From Paenibacillus artemisiicola (GTDB taxonomy: Bacteria > Bacillota > Bacilli > Paenibacillales > Paenibacillaceae): 64,000 nt of DNA. Every line of letters begins with the position of its first letter. The first letter of the stretch is position 1. The stretch spans positions 434,001 to 498,000 of the forward strand of contig NZ_JAGGDJ010000001.1 of assembly GCF_017652985.1 (NCBI RefSeq). The letters are read 5' to 3'. Below, one piece after another: positions 32,452 to 39,656 of the stretch. Both the position numbers and the translations under genes were made by a program. The notes under the pieces are model-generated. The model saw nothing but the letters and a program-made list of their open reading frames with translations, was not told where the DNA came from and ran no database searches.

Positions 32452-33711
32452 TTATTTCCGCGTTTCTCCGCGCTGCGTCAACGGCAGCGTAATGAAATAC
32501 GCGGTGCCGGCGCCTTCCTTGCTTCGCACGTCGATCTGGCCGTTCATGCCGCGGATGACGCTGAAGATGACCATCGTTCCGAGGCCCGTGCCCTTATCCT
32601 TGGTCGAGTAGTAGGGCGCTCCGAGCCGGTTGACCTGCGCCTCGCTCATGCCGATTCCGGTGTCGGCAATCGTGATGGTGACCGTTCGCGCATGGTCGTC
32701 GACCGCAGACGTCAACGTCAGCTTTCCGCCGCCCGGCATCGCCTCGATGGCATTCTTGCCGATATTGATCATGGCTTGCCTGAACTTGGACTTGCTGCCG
32801 TAGACCGTCGCGGACGATTTCAGGTCGGTGACGATCTCGACGTTCTGCAGATTCGCGTAGGAGCTTAAGATCTGGGAGGCTTTCGCGAGCGCTTCCTCCA
32901 GGACGATCGGCTCGAGCTTCTCGATCTGCGGCTTGGCGAGCGACAAGTAATCGGAAATGATCGCTTCGGCCCGGTCCAGCTCCTCCAGCGTGATGGCGGA
33001 GAATTCCTGCCGCTTCCGGTCGCCGAGAGCCGGGTCGGACAGCAGCTGGATGAAGCCGCGGACGGACGTCAGCGGATTGCGGACTTCATGGGCGACGGAC
33101 GCCGCGATTTCGCTGACGACCTTCATTTTTTCCGCTTGGATGATTTCGTCCTGCATGCGCTGCTGCGAGCGGATCGTCTCGATCATGAACACCAGCATGA
33201 CCGCCATGACGCACTGCACGAGGATAATCGGAAGGCTGGGAACGAACGACGTCATGAAGAAGGACGTTTTGCCCTCGAGCAGGGCGTACGCGTTGACGAC
33301 CGTCACGCGCAAAAACAAGCAGGTGCCGAAGACGAGCAGCATCCGCTTCTTGGCGCCCGCTCCCTCGAACCGCTTGAAGACGAACAGCAGCAGAACGACC
33401 GTCGGAACCAGGGCGACAGCATAATGGAACAGATCGATTCCGCCCAGTACTTGCCGATAAGCGAGCAGGCTGCCGAACAACAGCAGCGTCGTATAAAGTC
33501 CGCCGTAGAGCGAGCCGATGACGAGCGGAATTCCCCGCAGATCGAGCACCGAGCCGAAGGCGTTGACCGGAAAGGTCATCGTAATGATCAAGGGAATCAA
33601 AAACAGAACGTACAGGAAGAAGGGGTTTTTGCGTTTATAGAAAGGGCGGTAGAAAATCAAGGGTAAAAAAATGATGAACGCGTTGAGGATGAAGTCGGAA
33701 TGAAAGAGCAT
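32452..33711 (-). CDS. Membrane sensor histidine kinase, KinB-like sporulation kinase
   Basis: A 419-residue kinase. Six hydrophobic helices fill residues 5-185 with a 5TM-LYT-like pattern (YRPFYKRKNPFFLYVLFLIP, LDLRGIPLVIGSLYGGLY). The H-box VAHEVRNPLTSVRGFIQLL is near 215, the N-box INIGKNAIEAMPGGG near 325, and G-boxes DTGIGMSEAQ and GTGLGTMVIF near 360-390. This architecture and length match KinB (428 residues in B. subtilis), which phosphorylates Spo0F to start sporulation. No response regulator is adjacent, as expected for an orphan phosphorelay kinase. It lies between germination genes. Confidence 0.87.
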   Translation of the reverse strand: MLFHSDFILNAFIIFLPLIFYRPFYKRKNPFFLYVLFLIPLIITMTFPVNAFGSVLDLRGIPLVIGSLYGGLYTTLLLFGSLLAYRQVLGGIDLFHYAVALVPTVVLLLFVFKRFEGAGAKKRMLLVFGTCLFLRVTVVNAYALLEGKTSFFMTSFVPSLPIILVQCVMAVMLVFMIETIRSQQRMQDEIIQAEKMKVVSEIAASVAHEVRNPLTSVRGFIQLLSDPALGDRKRQEFSAITLEELDRAEAIISDYLSLAKPQIEKLEPIVLEEALAKASQILSSYANLQNVEIVTDLKSSATVYGSKSKFRQAMINIGKNAIEAMPGGGKLTLTSAVDDHARTVTITIADTGIGMSEAQVNRLGAPYYSTKDKGTGLGTMVIFSVIRGMNGQIDVRSKEGAGTAYFITLPLTQRGETRK

Positions 33712-34050
33712 GGGGCCGTTCCTTTCGTGAGTGCTTAGCTTTATTTTCGCGACGGAGCGGTCATTTCCTTCATCGGAAGGGAGTTAATTTTTGCAAGAAC
33801 GTACCGCCGCAAGGACGGAAGACCGATTGGTTAGGGGGCAAGCGGACCGGTCCGCTCGGGTCGCGATGCGGCTTTACAATTGGCGAATCGGGCAAGCGGG
33901 CATCGAATGCGTACGGCATTGGCGAACAAATATTCGTCTTTTTGAAGATCCGGCAGGAAATGACAGGAAATCGTCGAAATAAGGGAGGACAGCAGCGGAA
34001 CCTATTCAAGGGTCTCTATTCAAGCAAGCAACCGATCGGAGGAGAAGAGA
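33712..34050 (+). other. Intergenic region with a perfect 16-bp palindrome
   Basis: 339 bases divergent between the kinase and the hydrolase. AGCGGACCGGTCCGCT (33841-33856) is a perfect palindrome. No terminator is needed here; promoters for both genes should lie in this stretch but I cannot place them firmly. Confidence 0.5.
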
Positions 34051-34632
34051 ATGGCCGAAATCCTTTTGTTTCACCACGCGCTCGGCGTGACGGCAGGCAT
34101 CGAAGCGTTCGCCGGCGAACTGAGAAAAGCCGGGCATACGGTACATGTGCCGGATTTGTTCGAGGGCCGCAGGTTCGGCTCGATCGAGGAAGGCATGTCC
34201 TACGTGCAAGAGATCGGGTTCGACGCGATTATCGAACGGGGAACGCAAGCGGCCGAGGCGTATCCGCGCGATCTCGTTTACGCGGGCTTTTCGCTCGGGG
34301 TCCTGCCGGCGCAGAAGCTCGCGCAGACCCGCGAAGGCGGCCGCGGCGCGCTGTTCTTCTATTCCTGCGTGCCGGCTTCGTCGTTCGGGACCGATTGGCC
34401 TGCGGAGCTGCCGGTGCAGATCCACGGCATGGACGCCGATCCCTACTTCGTCGACGAAGGCGACATCGACGCGGCGCGCGGGATCGTGGCCGCGGGCAGC
34501 CGGGCGGAGCTGTTCTTGTACCCGGGCGACGCGCATTACTTTGCCGACAGCAGCTTGTCCTCGTACGATGCGGACGCGGCGGCCTTGCTGACGCGGCGCG
34601 TGCTCGACTTCCTCCGGACGCTGGACCGCTGA
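34051..34632 (+). CDS. Dienelactone hydrolase family protein
   Basis: A 193-residue alpha/beta hydrolase with the DLH pattern: an N-terminal strand MAEILLFHHALGVTAGIEAF, a nucleophile elbow YAGFSLGVLPAQKL (Ser in G-x-S-x-G; family members often have Cys or Ser), an Asp in IHGMDADPYFVDEG and the catalytic His in YPGDAHYFADSSL. The length suits small DLH proteins. GGAGGAG lies 9 bases before the ATG. It probably hydrolyses small esters or lactones in the cytosol; the substrate is unknown. It is monocistronic. Confidence 0.87.
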   Translation: MAEILLFHHALGVTAGIEAFAGELRKAGHTVHVPDLFEGRRFGSIEEGMSYVQEIGFDAIIERGTQAAEAYPRDLVYAGFSLGVLPAQKLAQTREGGRGALFFYSCVPASSFGTDWPAELPVQIHGMDADPYFVDEGDIDAARGIVAAGSRAELFLYPGDAHYFADSSLSSYDADAAALLTRRVLDFLRTLDR

Positions 34633-34740
34633 GCAGGAAGCGGACAGCGCAAGAATCAGGAAGAGCAAGTCACCGACGAGCCGGTGCCGCCGAACGGTCG
34701 CCGGCCGGGCGACCGGCGAATCGATCGGTTCGAAGCCAAG

Positions 34741-34766
34741 AAAAGCCGCTGAACGCAGCGGCTTTT
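34741..34766. terminator. Bidirectional terminator between DLH and MurF-like genes
   Basis: AAAAGCCGCT pairs perfectly with AGCGGCTTTT across six bases, with T-runs on the plus strand (TTTTTTAG) and an A-run making T's on the minus strand. Confidence 0.88.
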
Positions 34767-34801
34767 TTAGTTGGCGCCTCCCGCGGGCGCGCCTCCCGCT
34801 A

Positions 34802-35899
34802 TTACTTCCTCGCAAACCGGCTTTTCAGGAAGGCGACGGTTCGCTCAAGCTTCAAGAGGTGGGTTCCCTTCACCAGGATCGCGGTATGCGGCTTTAACAT
34901 GCCGGACAGCGCGCGATGGAGCGGCGGCCGCGAGTCGAAGCTGCGAATGCGGGAAGCGGGGAAGCCCGCTTGCTTGGCGCCCGCCGCCACGAACCGCGCG
35001 AGCTTGCCGATCGTATAGAGCCGCGTGAGCTTCTTCTTCGCGGCGTATCGGCCGACATCGAGATGCGCCGCGCGCGCGCGCGTTCCCATGTCCTTCATGT
35101 AGCCGATGACGGCGACCTTATGCGTCCGGCGCACCGCGGCGAGCGTATCGAGCGCGGCCTTGGTCGCATCGGGATTGGAGCTGAACGTGTCATCGATCAG
35201 CAGCATGTTCCCCCGCAGCCGCGTCCGGACCAGCCGGCGATACGGAATGGGATAGTGCTTCAGTCCGGCGCGAATGACGCTCGCCGGCATGCCCAGCCGA
35301 TGCGCGACGGCGATCGCGTTCAGCGCGTTGTAGACGTTGTGCGCCCCGAGACAAGGAATGAAGAACGTTTCGTCCTTGCCCCCCAGCCGAACCCGGAACG
35401 AAATCCCCCGGTCCGAGACGCGAATGCCCCGCGCCCGGTAATCGGCTTTGCGGCGGATGCCCACCTTCAGCAGCGTCCCCCGGAAGCCTTTTACGGTCAA
35501 TAGCCGCGAATTGGTGTCGTCCGCGTTCAGGATAAGCGTTCCGGCGGGATTCATGTAATGAATCAGCTCCGATTTCGCGGCCGCGATGCCCTGCACGCGG
35601 TTGCCGACGTTGCCGATATGCGCCGTCCCGACGTTGGTGATGACGCTGAAGCCCGGGCGGATCAAGCGGCAGTGCTGGCGGATATCGCCCTTGCGGAGCA
35701 TGCCGAACTCGAGCACGACCGCCCGGTGGTGCGCCCGAATGCGCTTGATATGCTTGCGGGTGCCCGCCGGCGTGTTCCAATTCGAGGGGGTCTTAAAGAT
35801 CGTCCACCGTCTCCGCAGGATGGAGGCGATCATTTCTTTCGTGGTCGTTTTACCCGCGCTTCCGGTGACGGCGATCACGGGAATGTTCCGATCCGGCAT
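34802..35899 (-). CDS. Free-standing Mur ligase (MurF-like) lacking the N-terminal domain
   Basis: A 365-residue ATP-dependent Mur-ligase. It opens directly with the P-loop IAVTGSAGKTTTKEMIASIL (residues about 6-25), followed by VVLEFGMLRKGDI, NVGTAHIGNVG (metal-binding Glu/His region), LILNADDTNSRLL, GAHNVYNALNAIAVAHRLGM and the C-terminal DDTFSSNPDATKAALDTLA and VKGTHLLKLE. True MurF has about 450 residues with an extra substrate domain before the P-loop, absent here. The start at 35899 (MPDRNI) follows AAGGTGGA; ATG 35920 is an alternative. It may ligate an amino acid or peptide to a non-standard acceptor. The protein is rich in Arg/Lys. Confidence 0.8.
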   Translation of the reverse strand: MPDRNIPVIAVTGSAGKTTTKEMIASILRRRWTIFKTPSNWNTPAGTRKHIKRIRAHHRAVVLEFGMLRKGDIRQHCRLIRPGFSVITNVGTAHIGNVGNRVQGIAAAKSELIHYMNPAGTLILNADDTNSRLLTVKGFRGTLLKVGIRRKADYRARGIRVSDRGISFRVRLGGKDETFFIPCLGAHNVYNALNAIAVAHRLGMPASVIRAGLKHYPIPYRRLVRTRLRGNMLLIDDTFSSNPDATKAALDTLAAVRRTHKVAVIGYMKDMGTRARAAHLDVGRYAAKKKLTRLYTIGKLARFVAAGAKQAGFPASRIRSFDSRPPLHRALSGMLKPHTAILVKGTHLLKLERTVAFLKSRFARK

Positions 35900-36076
35900 G
35901 CCCAATTCCACCTTTTCCATGGATGAATGTGCTGTAGTCTACGCAGCAAGGGCGGGGAAGGCGTGGGTATTTGGAAGAAAATGGGCAATTGCCGGAGGGC
36001 GGCGGCCGCGCTCGGCGATATAGTGTAGAAGTGTGGGAGAATCGACACTTCAATCTATCGAGCGGAGCGTGAACGC

Positions 36077-37225
36077 GTGAAAATCGTAGGGCGCTTGCCC
36101 AATTTGACGAGATACGAGTCTATCGGCATCAACCAGCCGTACAACGTGGCCGACGGCCACGCGCATCAACCGCAGACGCCGACGCAGCGGCAGATCGTCG
36201 GACGGCTGCCGGAGCTGTTCGACGAGGCGGAGACCGCCAAGCAAGGGGAGCTGGAAGAAGCGTTCCGGCACGCGTTTTATGCGTTGGCCGGCCAACGGAC
36301 CGCCATGAACCTGGAGCGGACGCTGTTCTGCTACTCGGCTTCGCTGTCCACGGACTTGATCGCGACGTATCTGAACGCGCGCGGGCTCTCGGTCGCGCTG
36401 CTGCACCCCTGCTTCGACAATCTGGCCACGCTGCTGCGGAGGCGCAATGTCGCGCTGACGACGCTCCACGAGGAGGACCTTGGACCGGACCGGATGGATC
36501 GGACCTTTGCCGGACTCGCGGAGGACGCGGTGTTCATCACGCTGCCCAATAACCCGACGGGCTTCGAGCTGCCCCGGGAAGCGTGGGAGCGGATCGTCGC
36601 GCTCTGCGGACGTTACGGCAAGCTGCTCATCGTCGACTGCACGTTCCGGTTCTTCTCGCGGACGCCGGCTTGGGACCAGTACGAGCTCCTCGAGCAATCC
36701 AAAATCAGCTACTTGATGGTAGAGGATACGGGGAAGACCTGGCCGACCCAAGACTTGAAATGCAGCATCTTGGCGATGAGCGAGGATCTGGAGGCGGATG
36801 TGCTCGAGCTGCATAACGACATTCTGCTCAACGTGTCTCCGTTCATCTTGCGGCTGCTCGCCGAATACGTGAAGGATACGGCGCGCGAGGGGCTGGCCGC
36901 CTCGATATGGGAGCCGATCGACCGCAACCGCGACGCGATTCGGGAAGCGGTTCGCGCGTCCGGGCTGATCGTGGTCAACCCGGATTCCAAGATCAGCGTC
37001 GAATGGCTCCGCATCGCGGACCCGCGGATTCGCAGCGTGGACCTGGTGGACCGCCTGCGGCAGGTCGGACTCGGAATCCTGCCGGGCGACCATTTCTACT
37101 GGCAGAACCACGGCATCGGCGAACGTTATATCCGGGTCGCGCTGGCCCGGTGCCCGAAAATGTTCGCGAAGGCGTGCGCCGTGCTGAAGCCGGCGATCGC
37201 CGAGGACGAGGCGGAGCAGGCGTGA
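36077..37225 (+). CDS. MppP-like PLP-dependent enzyme (L-arginine oxidase/hydroxylase family)
   Basis: A 382-residue fold-type I PLP enzyme. It resembles the O2-using arginine hydroxylase MppP of enduracididine biosynthesis: PNLTRYESIGINQPYNVADG at residues 8-27 (the N-terminal lid with Thr11 and Glu14), CYSASLSTDLIA, LLHPCFDNLATLLR, LPNNPTGFELPREAW near 157, the PLP lysine Lys220 in VEDTGKTWPTQDLK, and LNVSPFILRLLAEYVKD. The start is GTG, 9 bases after GGAG. MppP converts L-arginine with O2 to 4-hydroxy-2-ketoarginine; relatives stop at 2-ketoarginine or didehydroarginine. The next gene overlaps by 4 bases, so the two act together. The substrate assignment is inference. Confidence 0.78.
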   Translation: MKIVGRLPNLTRYESIGINQPYNVADGHAHQPQTPTQRQIVGRLPELFDEAETAKQGELEEAFRHAFYALAGQRTAMNLERTLFCYSASLSTDLIATYLNARGLSVALLHPCFDNLATLLRRRNVALTTLHEEDLGPDRMDRTFAGLAEDAVFITLPNNPTGFELPREAWERIVALCGRYGKLLIVDCTFRFFSRTPAWDQYELLEQSKISYLMVEDTGKTWPTQDLKCSILAMSEDLEADVLELHNDILLNVSPFILRLLAEYVKDTAREGLAASIWEPIDRNRDAIREAVRASGLIVVNPDSKISVEWLRIADPRIRSVDLVDRLRQVGLGILPGDHFYWQNHGIGERYIRVALARCPKMFAKACAVLKPAIAEDEAEQA

Positions 37226-38166
37226 GAATCATCTATCTGGACGAACCGACGTACTTGCCGGACGACTTCGTGCGCGAGATGGCGCGCCTTGGCGAATTCG
37301 AAGTCTTCGCCGACCGGCCGGACCGGCCGACCGCGCTGGCAAGGCTGGCGGACGCGGACATGGCGATCGTGGAATGGACCCGGCTTCGCGACCTGGATTT
37401 CGGCCGGTTCCATCGCCTGAAGCATATCGCCCTCGTCATGACCGGCTGCGACCTGGTCGATCTCGAAGCGGCCGGCGCCGCGGGAATCTCGGTGTCGAAT
37501 TGTCCGACGTATTCGGCGCAGTCGGTGGCGGAGCACGTGTTCGCGCTGCTGCTCGCCGTGAATCGCCGCCTCTTCCAGGCGGATCGCCTCGTCCGGCGGG
37601 GCGAGAGCCATGTCTACGGCCCGTTCCTGGCCGGCGAGCTGGCCGGGCAGACGATGGGATTGATCGGGACCGGCCGCATCGGGCAGGCGGTAGCGCGGAT
37701 CGCCCGGGGATTCGGGATGCGTGTCGTCGGCGCGAACCGATCCGGCCGGGCGGTTCCGGACGTGGAGGCGATGGATATCCGGGACGTGATGCGGCTGAGC
37801 GACGTCGTCTCGGTGCAGGTGCCGTTCACGGCCGCGACGAAGGGCTTGATCACCGCCGAGCTGTTGGGCTCGATGAAGAAGTCGGCCCTGTTCGTCAATA
37901 CGAGCCGGGCCGGGCTGGTGGACGAGGCGGCGCTGTTCGCGCTGCTGCGGGACGGCGGCATCCGCGGCGCGGGGCTGGACGACGTGGTGCGTACAGCGGA
38001 CAATCCGCTGTACGGTCTCGATAACGTCGTCTTGACGCCGGGCACGGCGTGGTATACGGAAACCGCCCGGGAAGCGAACATGACGGAGCTGCTGGACACG
38101 GTTCGGGCGTACATCGGCGGGACGCCGCGAAATATCGTCAACGGATCCTATCTGCGGAAGGCATGA
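37222..38166 (+). CDS. D-2-hydroxyacid dehydrogenase homologue with altered active site
   Basis: A 314-residue protein of the D-isomer-specific 2-hydroxyacid dehydrogenase family. The N-terminal half has VSNCPTYSAQSVAEHVFALL, the NAD-binding motif is MGLIGTGRIGQAVARIARGF near 143, and the catalytic Arg229 is in NTSRAGLVDEAAL. The segment that normally reads DVFxxEP...TPHxA reads LDDVVRTADNPLYGL and LTPGTAWYTETARE: the usual acid-base His is Gly274 and no Glu stands at the expected place. The start is GTG, overlapping the previous stop (GTGA). It presumably handles the 2-keto acid made by the MppP-like enzyme, but normal dehydrogenase activity is doubtful. Confidence 0.85.
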   Translation: MRIIYLDEPTYLPDDFVREMARLGEFEVFADRPDRPTALARLADADMAIVEWTRLRDLDFGRFHRLKHIALVMTGCDLVDLEAAGAAGISVSNCPTYSAQSVAEHVFALLLAVNRRLFQADRLVRRGESHVYGPFLAGELAGQTMGLIGTGRIGQAVARIARGFGMRVVGANRSGRAVPDVEAMDIRDVMRLSDVVSVQVPFTAATKGLITAELLGSMKKSALFVNTSRAGLVDEAALFALLRDGGIRGAGLDDVVRTADNPLYGLDNVVLTPGTAWYTETAREANMTELLDTVRAYIGGTPRNIVNGSYLRKA

Positions 38167-38184
38167 GCATGCGGGCATCACGAA

Positions 38185-38216
38185 AAACAGGCGGAAGCAT
38201 CTGCTTCCGCCTGTTT
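38185..38216 (+). terminator. Terminator of the MppP-like operon
   Basis: A 15-bp perfect stem, AAACAGGCGGAAGCA with TGCTTCCGCCTGTTT, and a two-base loop, followed by GGCC. Confidence 0.8.
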
Positions 38217-38303
38217 GGCCCCCAACCGCCAACCCTGTCTATCGATGGATAATAAAGGATTTTCCGCCCGGTTTGCGAATACGTCTACATGGCGAGCGCC
38301 CGG

Positions 38304-38468
38304 TTATTTGCGGTTCAAGCGCAGCCCGACGATGCCGAGCACGATCGCGCAGACGCCGACCGCGAGATACATGCCGACCGTGAACCCGTTCGGCGCGTTC
38401 AAGGTCAATAAGACGCAGCACGATCCCAAGATGAGGCAAATGACGCTGAGTATGGTGCGTTTATTCAT
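38304..38468 (-). CDS. Small two-helix membrane protein
   Basis: A 54-residue protein with two hydrophobic stretches, TILSVICLILGSCCVLLTL and VGMYLAVGVCAIVLGIVGLR, joined by a short loop. AAGGAG lies 9 bases before ATG 38468. I do not recognise the family. Size, topology and the ribosome-binding site support a real gene. Confidence 0.6.
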   Translation of the reverse strand: MNKRTILSVICLILGSCCVLLTLNAPNGFTVGMYLAVGVCAIVLGIVGLRLNRK

Positions 38469-38576
38469 GCGATCGACTCCTTGCGGCTTCGGTAGCCTAA
38501 TCCAGCTCCTCATGTCCTATTCTACAGATTGCGGCCGGTAGAAACAAACGAAGCCGCTACGATCGGAGGAATCGTC

Positions 38577-38819
38577 ATGCGCAATACGGATAAGCGGGAC
38601 CGGCTGAGCGAGGATGTATTTACATACCGGTTCACGAAGGACGCGAAGGTCTTGATCTATTGGAAAGGAAAACTCGTGACGACGCTCGCCGGCAAAGCGG
38701 GCGAGAAGTTTATGAAGGCCATCGCGGGCAAAGGCCATCTGGACGCGCAGCTGGTCATGGCGAAGGCGACCGGAAATTTCAAGCACGGGAACGAGAAGGA
38801 TCATCGTTCGGAGTCGTAG
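38577..38819 (+). CDS. Conserved small cytosolic protein of unknown function
   Basis: An 80-residue basic protein (DRLSEDVFTYRFTKDAKVLI, YWKGKLVTTLAGKAGEKFMK, LVMAKATGNFKHGNEKD). It resembles a small protein family widespread in Firmicutes whose members share the YR.TK..KVLI.W.GK and AKATGNFK-GNEK features; no function is known to me. CGGAGGA lies 8 bases before ATG 38577. It appears monocistronic. Confidence 0.72.
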   Translation: MRNTDKRDRLSEDVFTYRFTKDAKVLIYWKGKLVTTLAGKAGEKFMKAIAGKGHLDAQLVMAKATGNFKHGNEKDHRSES

Positions 38820-38938
38820 GCCCGACACGAAACCTTTACCTTTTTCGACATGCCCTTCGATAGACATATCATAATTAAAGGCAGTAGTATGGAACCTATA
38901 GGCTACATACACCTTCCTCGGGCAAGGAGGCTGCCGAT

Positions 38939-39478
38939 ATGGCAAACGCAAGTCATGCGATCGTAAACCCGCACAGCGGTCAACGGATGATCTTCCGCAA
39001 GACCGGGAAGGACACGAACGGCGAAATGGTCGAGATCGAAAGCTTCAATCCCTCGTCGGCGCAGCGGGAGCCGATGCATATTCATCCCAAGCAGATGAGC
39101 TCCTGCGAAGTTCTCGCCGGCATCGTGCATTTCCACGCGGACGGCAAGACCCATGTGCTCAAGGCCGGCGACAAGCTGGAGATCCCGGCCGGCGTGCCGC
39201 ATTACTTCTGGAACGAAGACCCGGAAGAGGCGCATACGATCCAGCGGTTCTATCCCGCGCTCGACATCGACGGCTTCTTCGCCAGCTACTTCGCGCTCGC
39301 GAGAACCGTCAAAATCGGCAAGAGCGGTACGCCGAGCTTGCTCCGCATGGCGCGGCCGGCGCTGCATTACCGCAATGAAATCCGCATCGTCAATCCGCCG
39401 TGGCCGGTGCAGCGCGCGTTGTTCAGCGTGCTCGCGCCCATCGCGGGGATGCTGGGGTATCCGAAAACGTACACGTAA
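38939..39478 (+). CDS. Cupin domain protein
   Basis: A 179-residue protein. Residues 35-95 form a cupin barrel with metal ligands in EPMHIHPKQMSSCEVLAGIV (HxHx4-5E-like) and the second motif KLEIPAGVPHYFWNEDPEEA (PxGxPHxxxN). The C-terminal 70 residues (FFASYFALARTVKIGKSGTP, then VQRALFSVLAPIAGMLGYPK) are characteristic of a subgroup often annotated as cupin-containing. GGCAAGGAGGC precedes the ATG. It may be an oxygenase, isomerase or sensor; the sequence does not say. Confidence 0.87.
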   Translation: MANASHAIVNPHSGQRMIFRKTGKDTNGEMVEIESFNPSSAQREPMHIHPKQMSSCEVLAGIVHFHADGKTHVLKAGDKLEIPAGVPHYFWNEDPEEAHTIQRFYPALDIDGFFASYFALARTVKIGKSGTPSLLRMARPALHYRNEIRIVNPPWPVQRALFSVLAPIAGMLGYPKTYT

Positions 39479-39596
39479 CGCGGGCATGCCGTCGCGGCCG
39501 GCGCGAACAGGCGGGAGCGTCCGCCGCTTCACGCATCCGCAGCGCAGCCTCGCAGCGCAATTGCCTATCCGCGCAAGCCAACCAAGAACGGCAAAA

Positions 39597-39634
39597 GGGG
39601 CCGAACGTCATCGCCATGACGTTCGGCCCCTTGT
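39597..39634. terminator. Bidirectional terminator between cupin and glycosidase genes
   Basis: GGGGCCGAACGTCAT pairs perfectly with ATGACGTTCGGCCCC across CGCC; TTTT follows on the minus strand and TTGTT on the plus strand. Confidence 0.88.
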
Positions 39635-39656
39635 TCATGCTCGCGCCAAGATCGGC

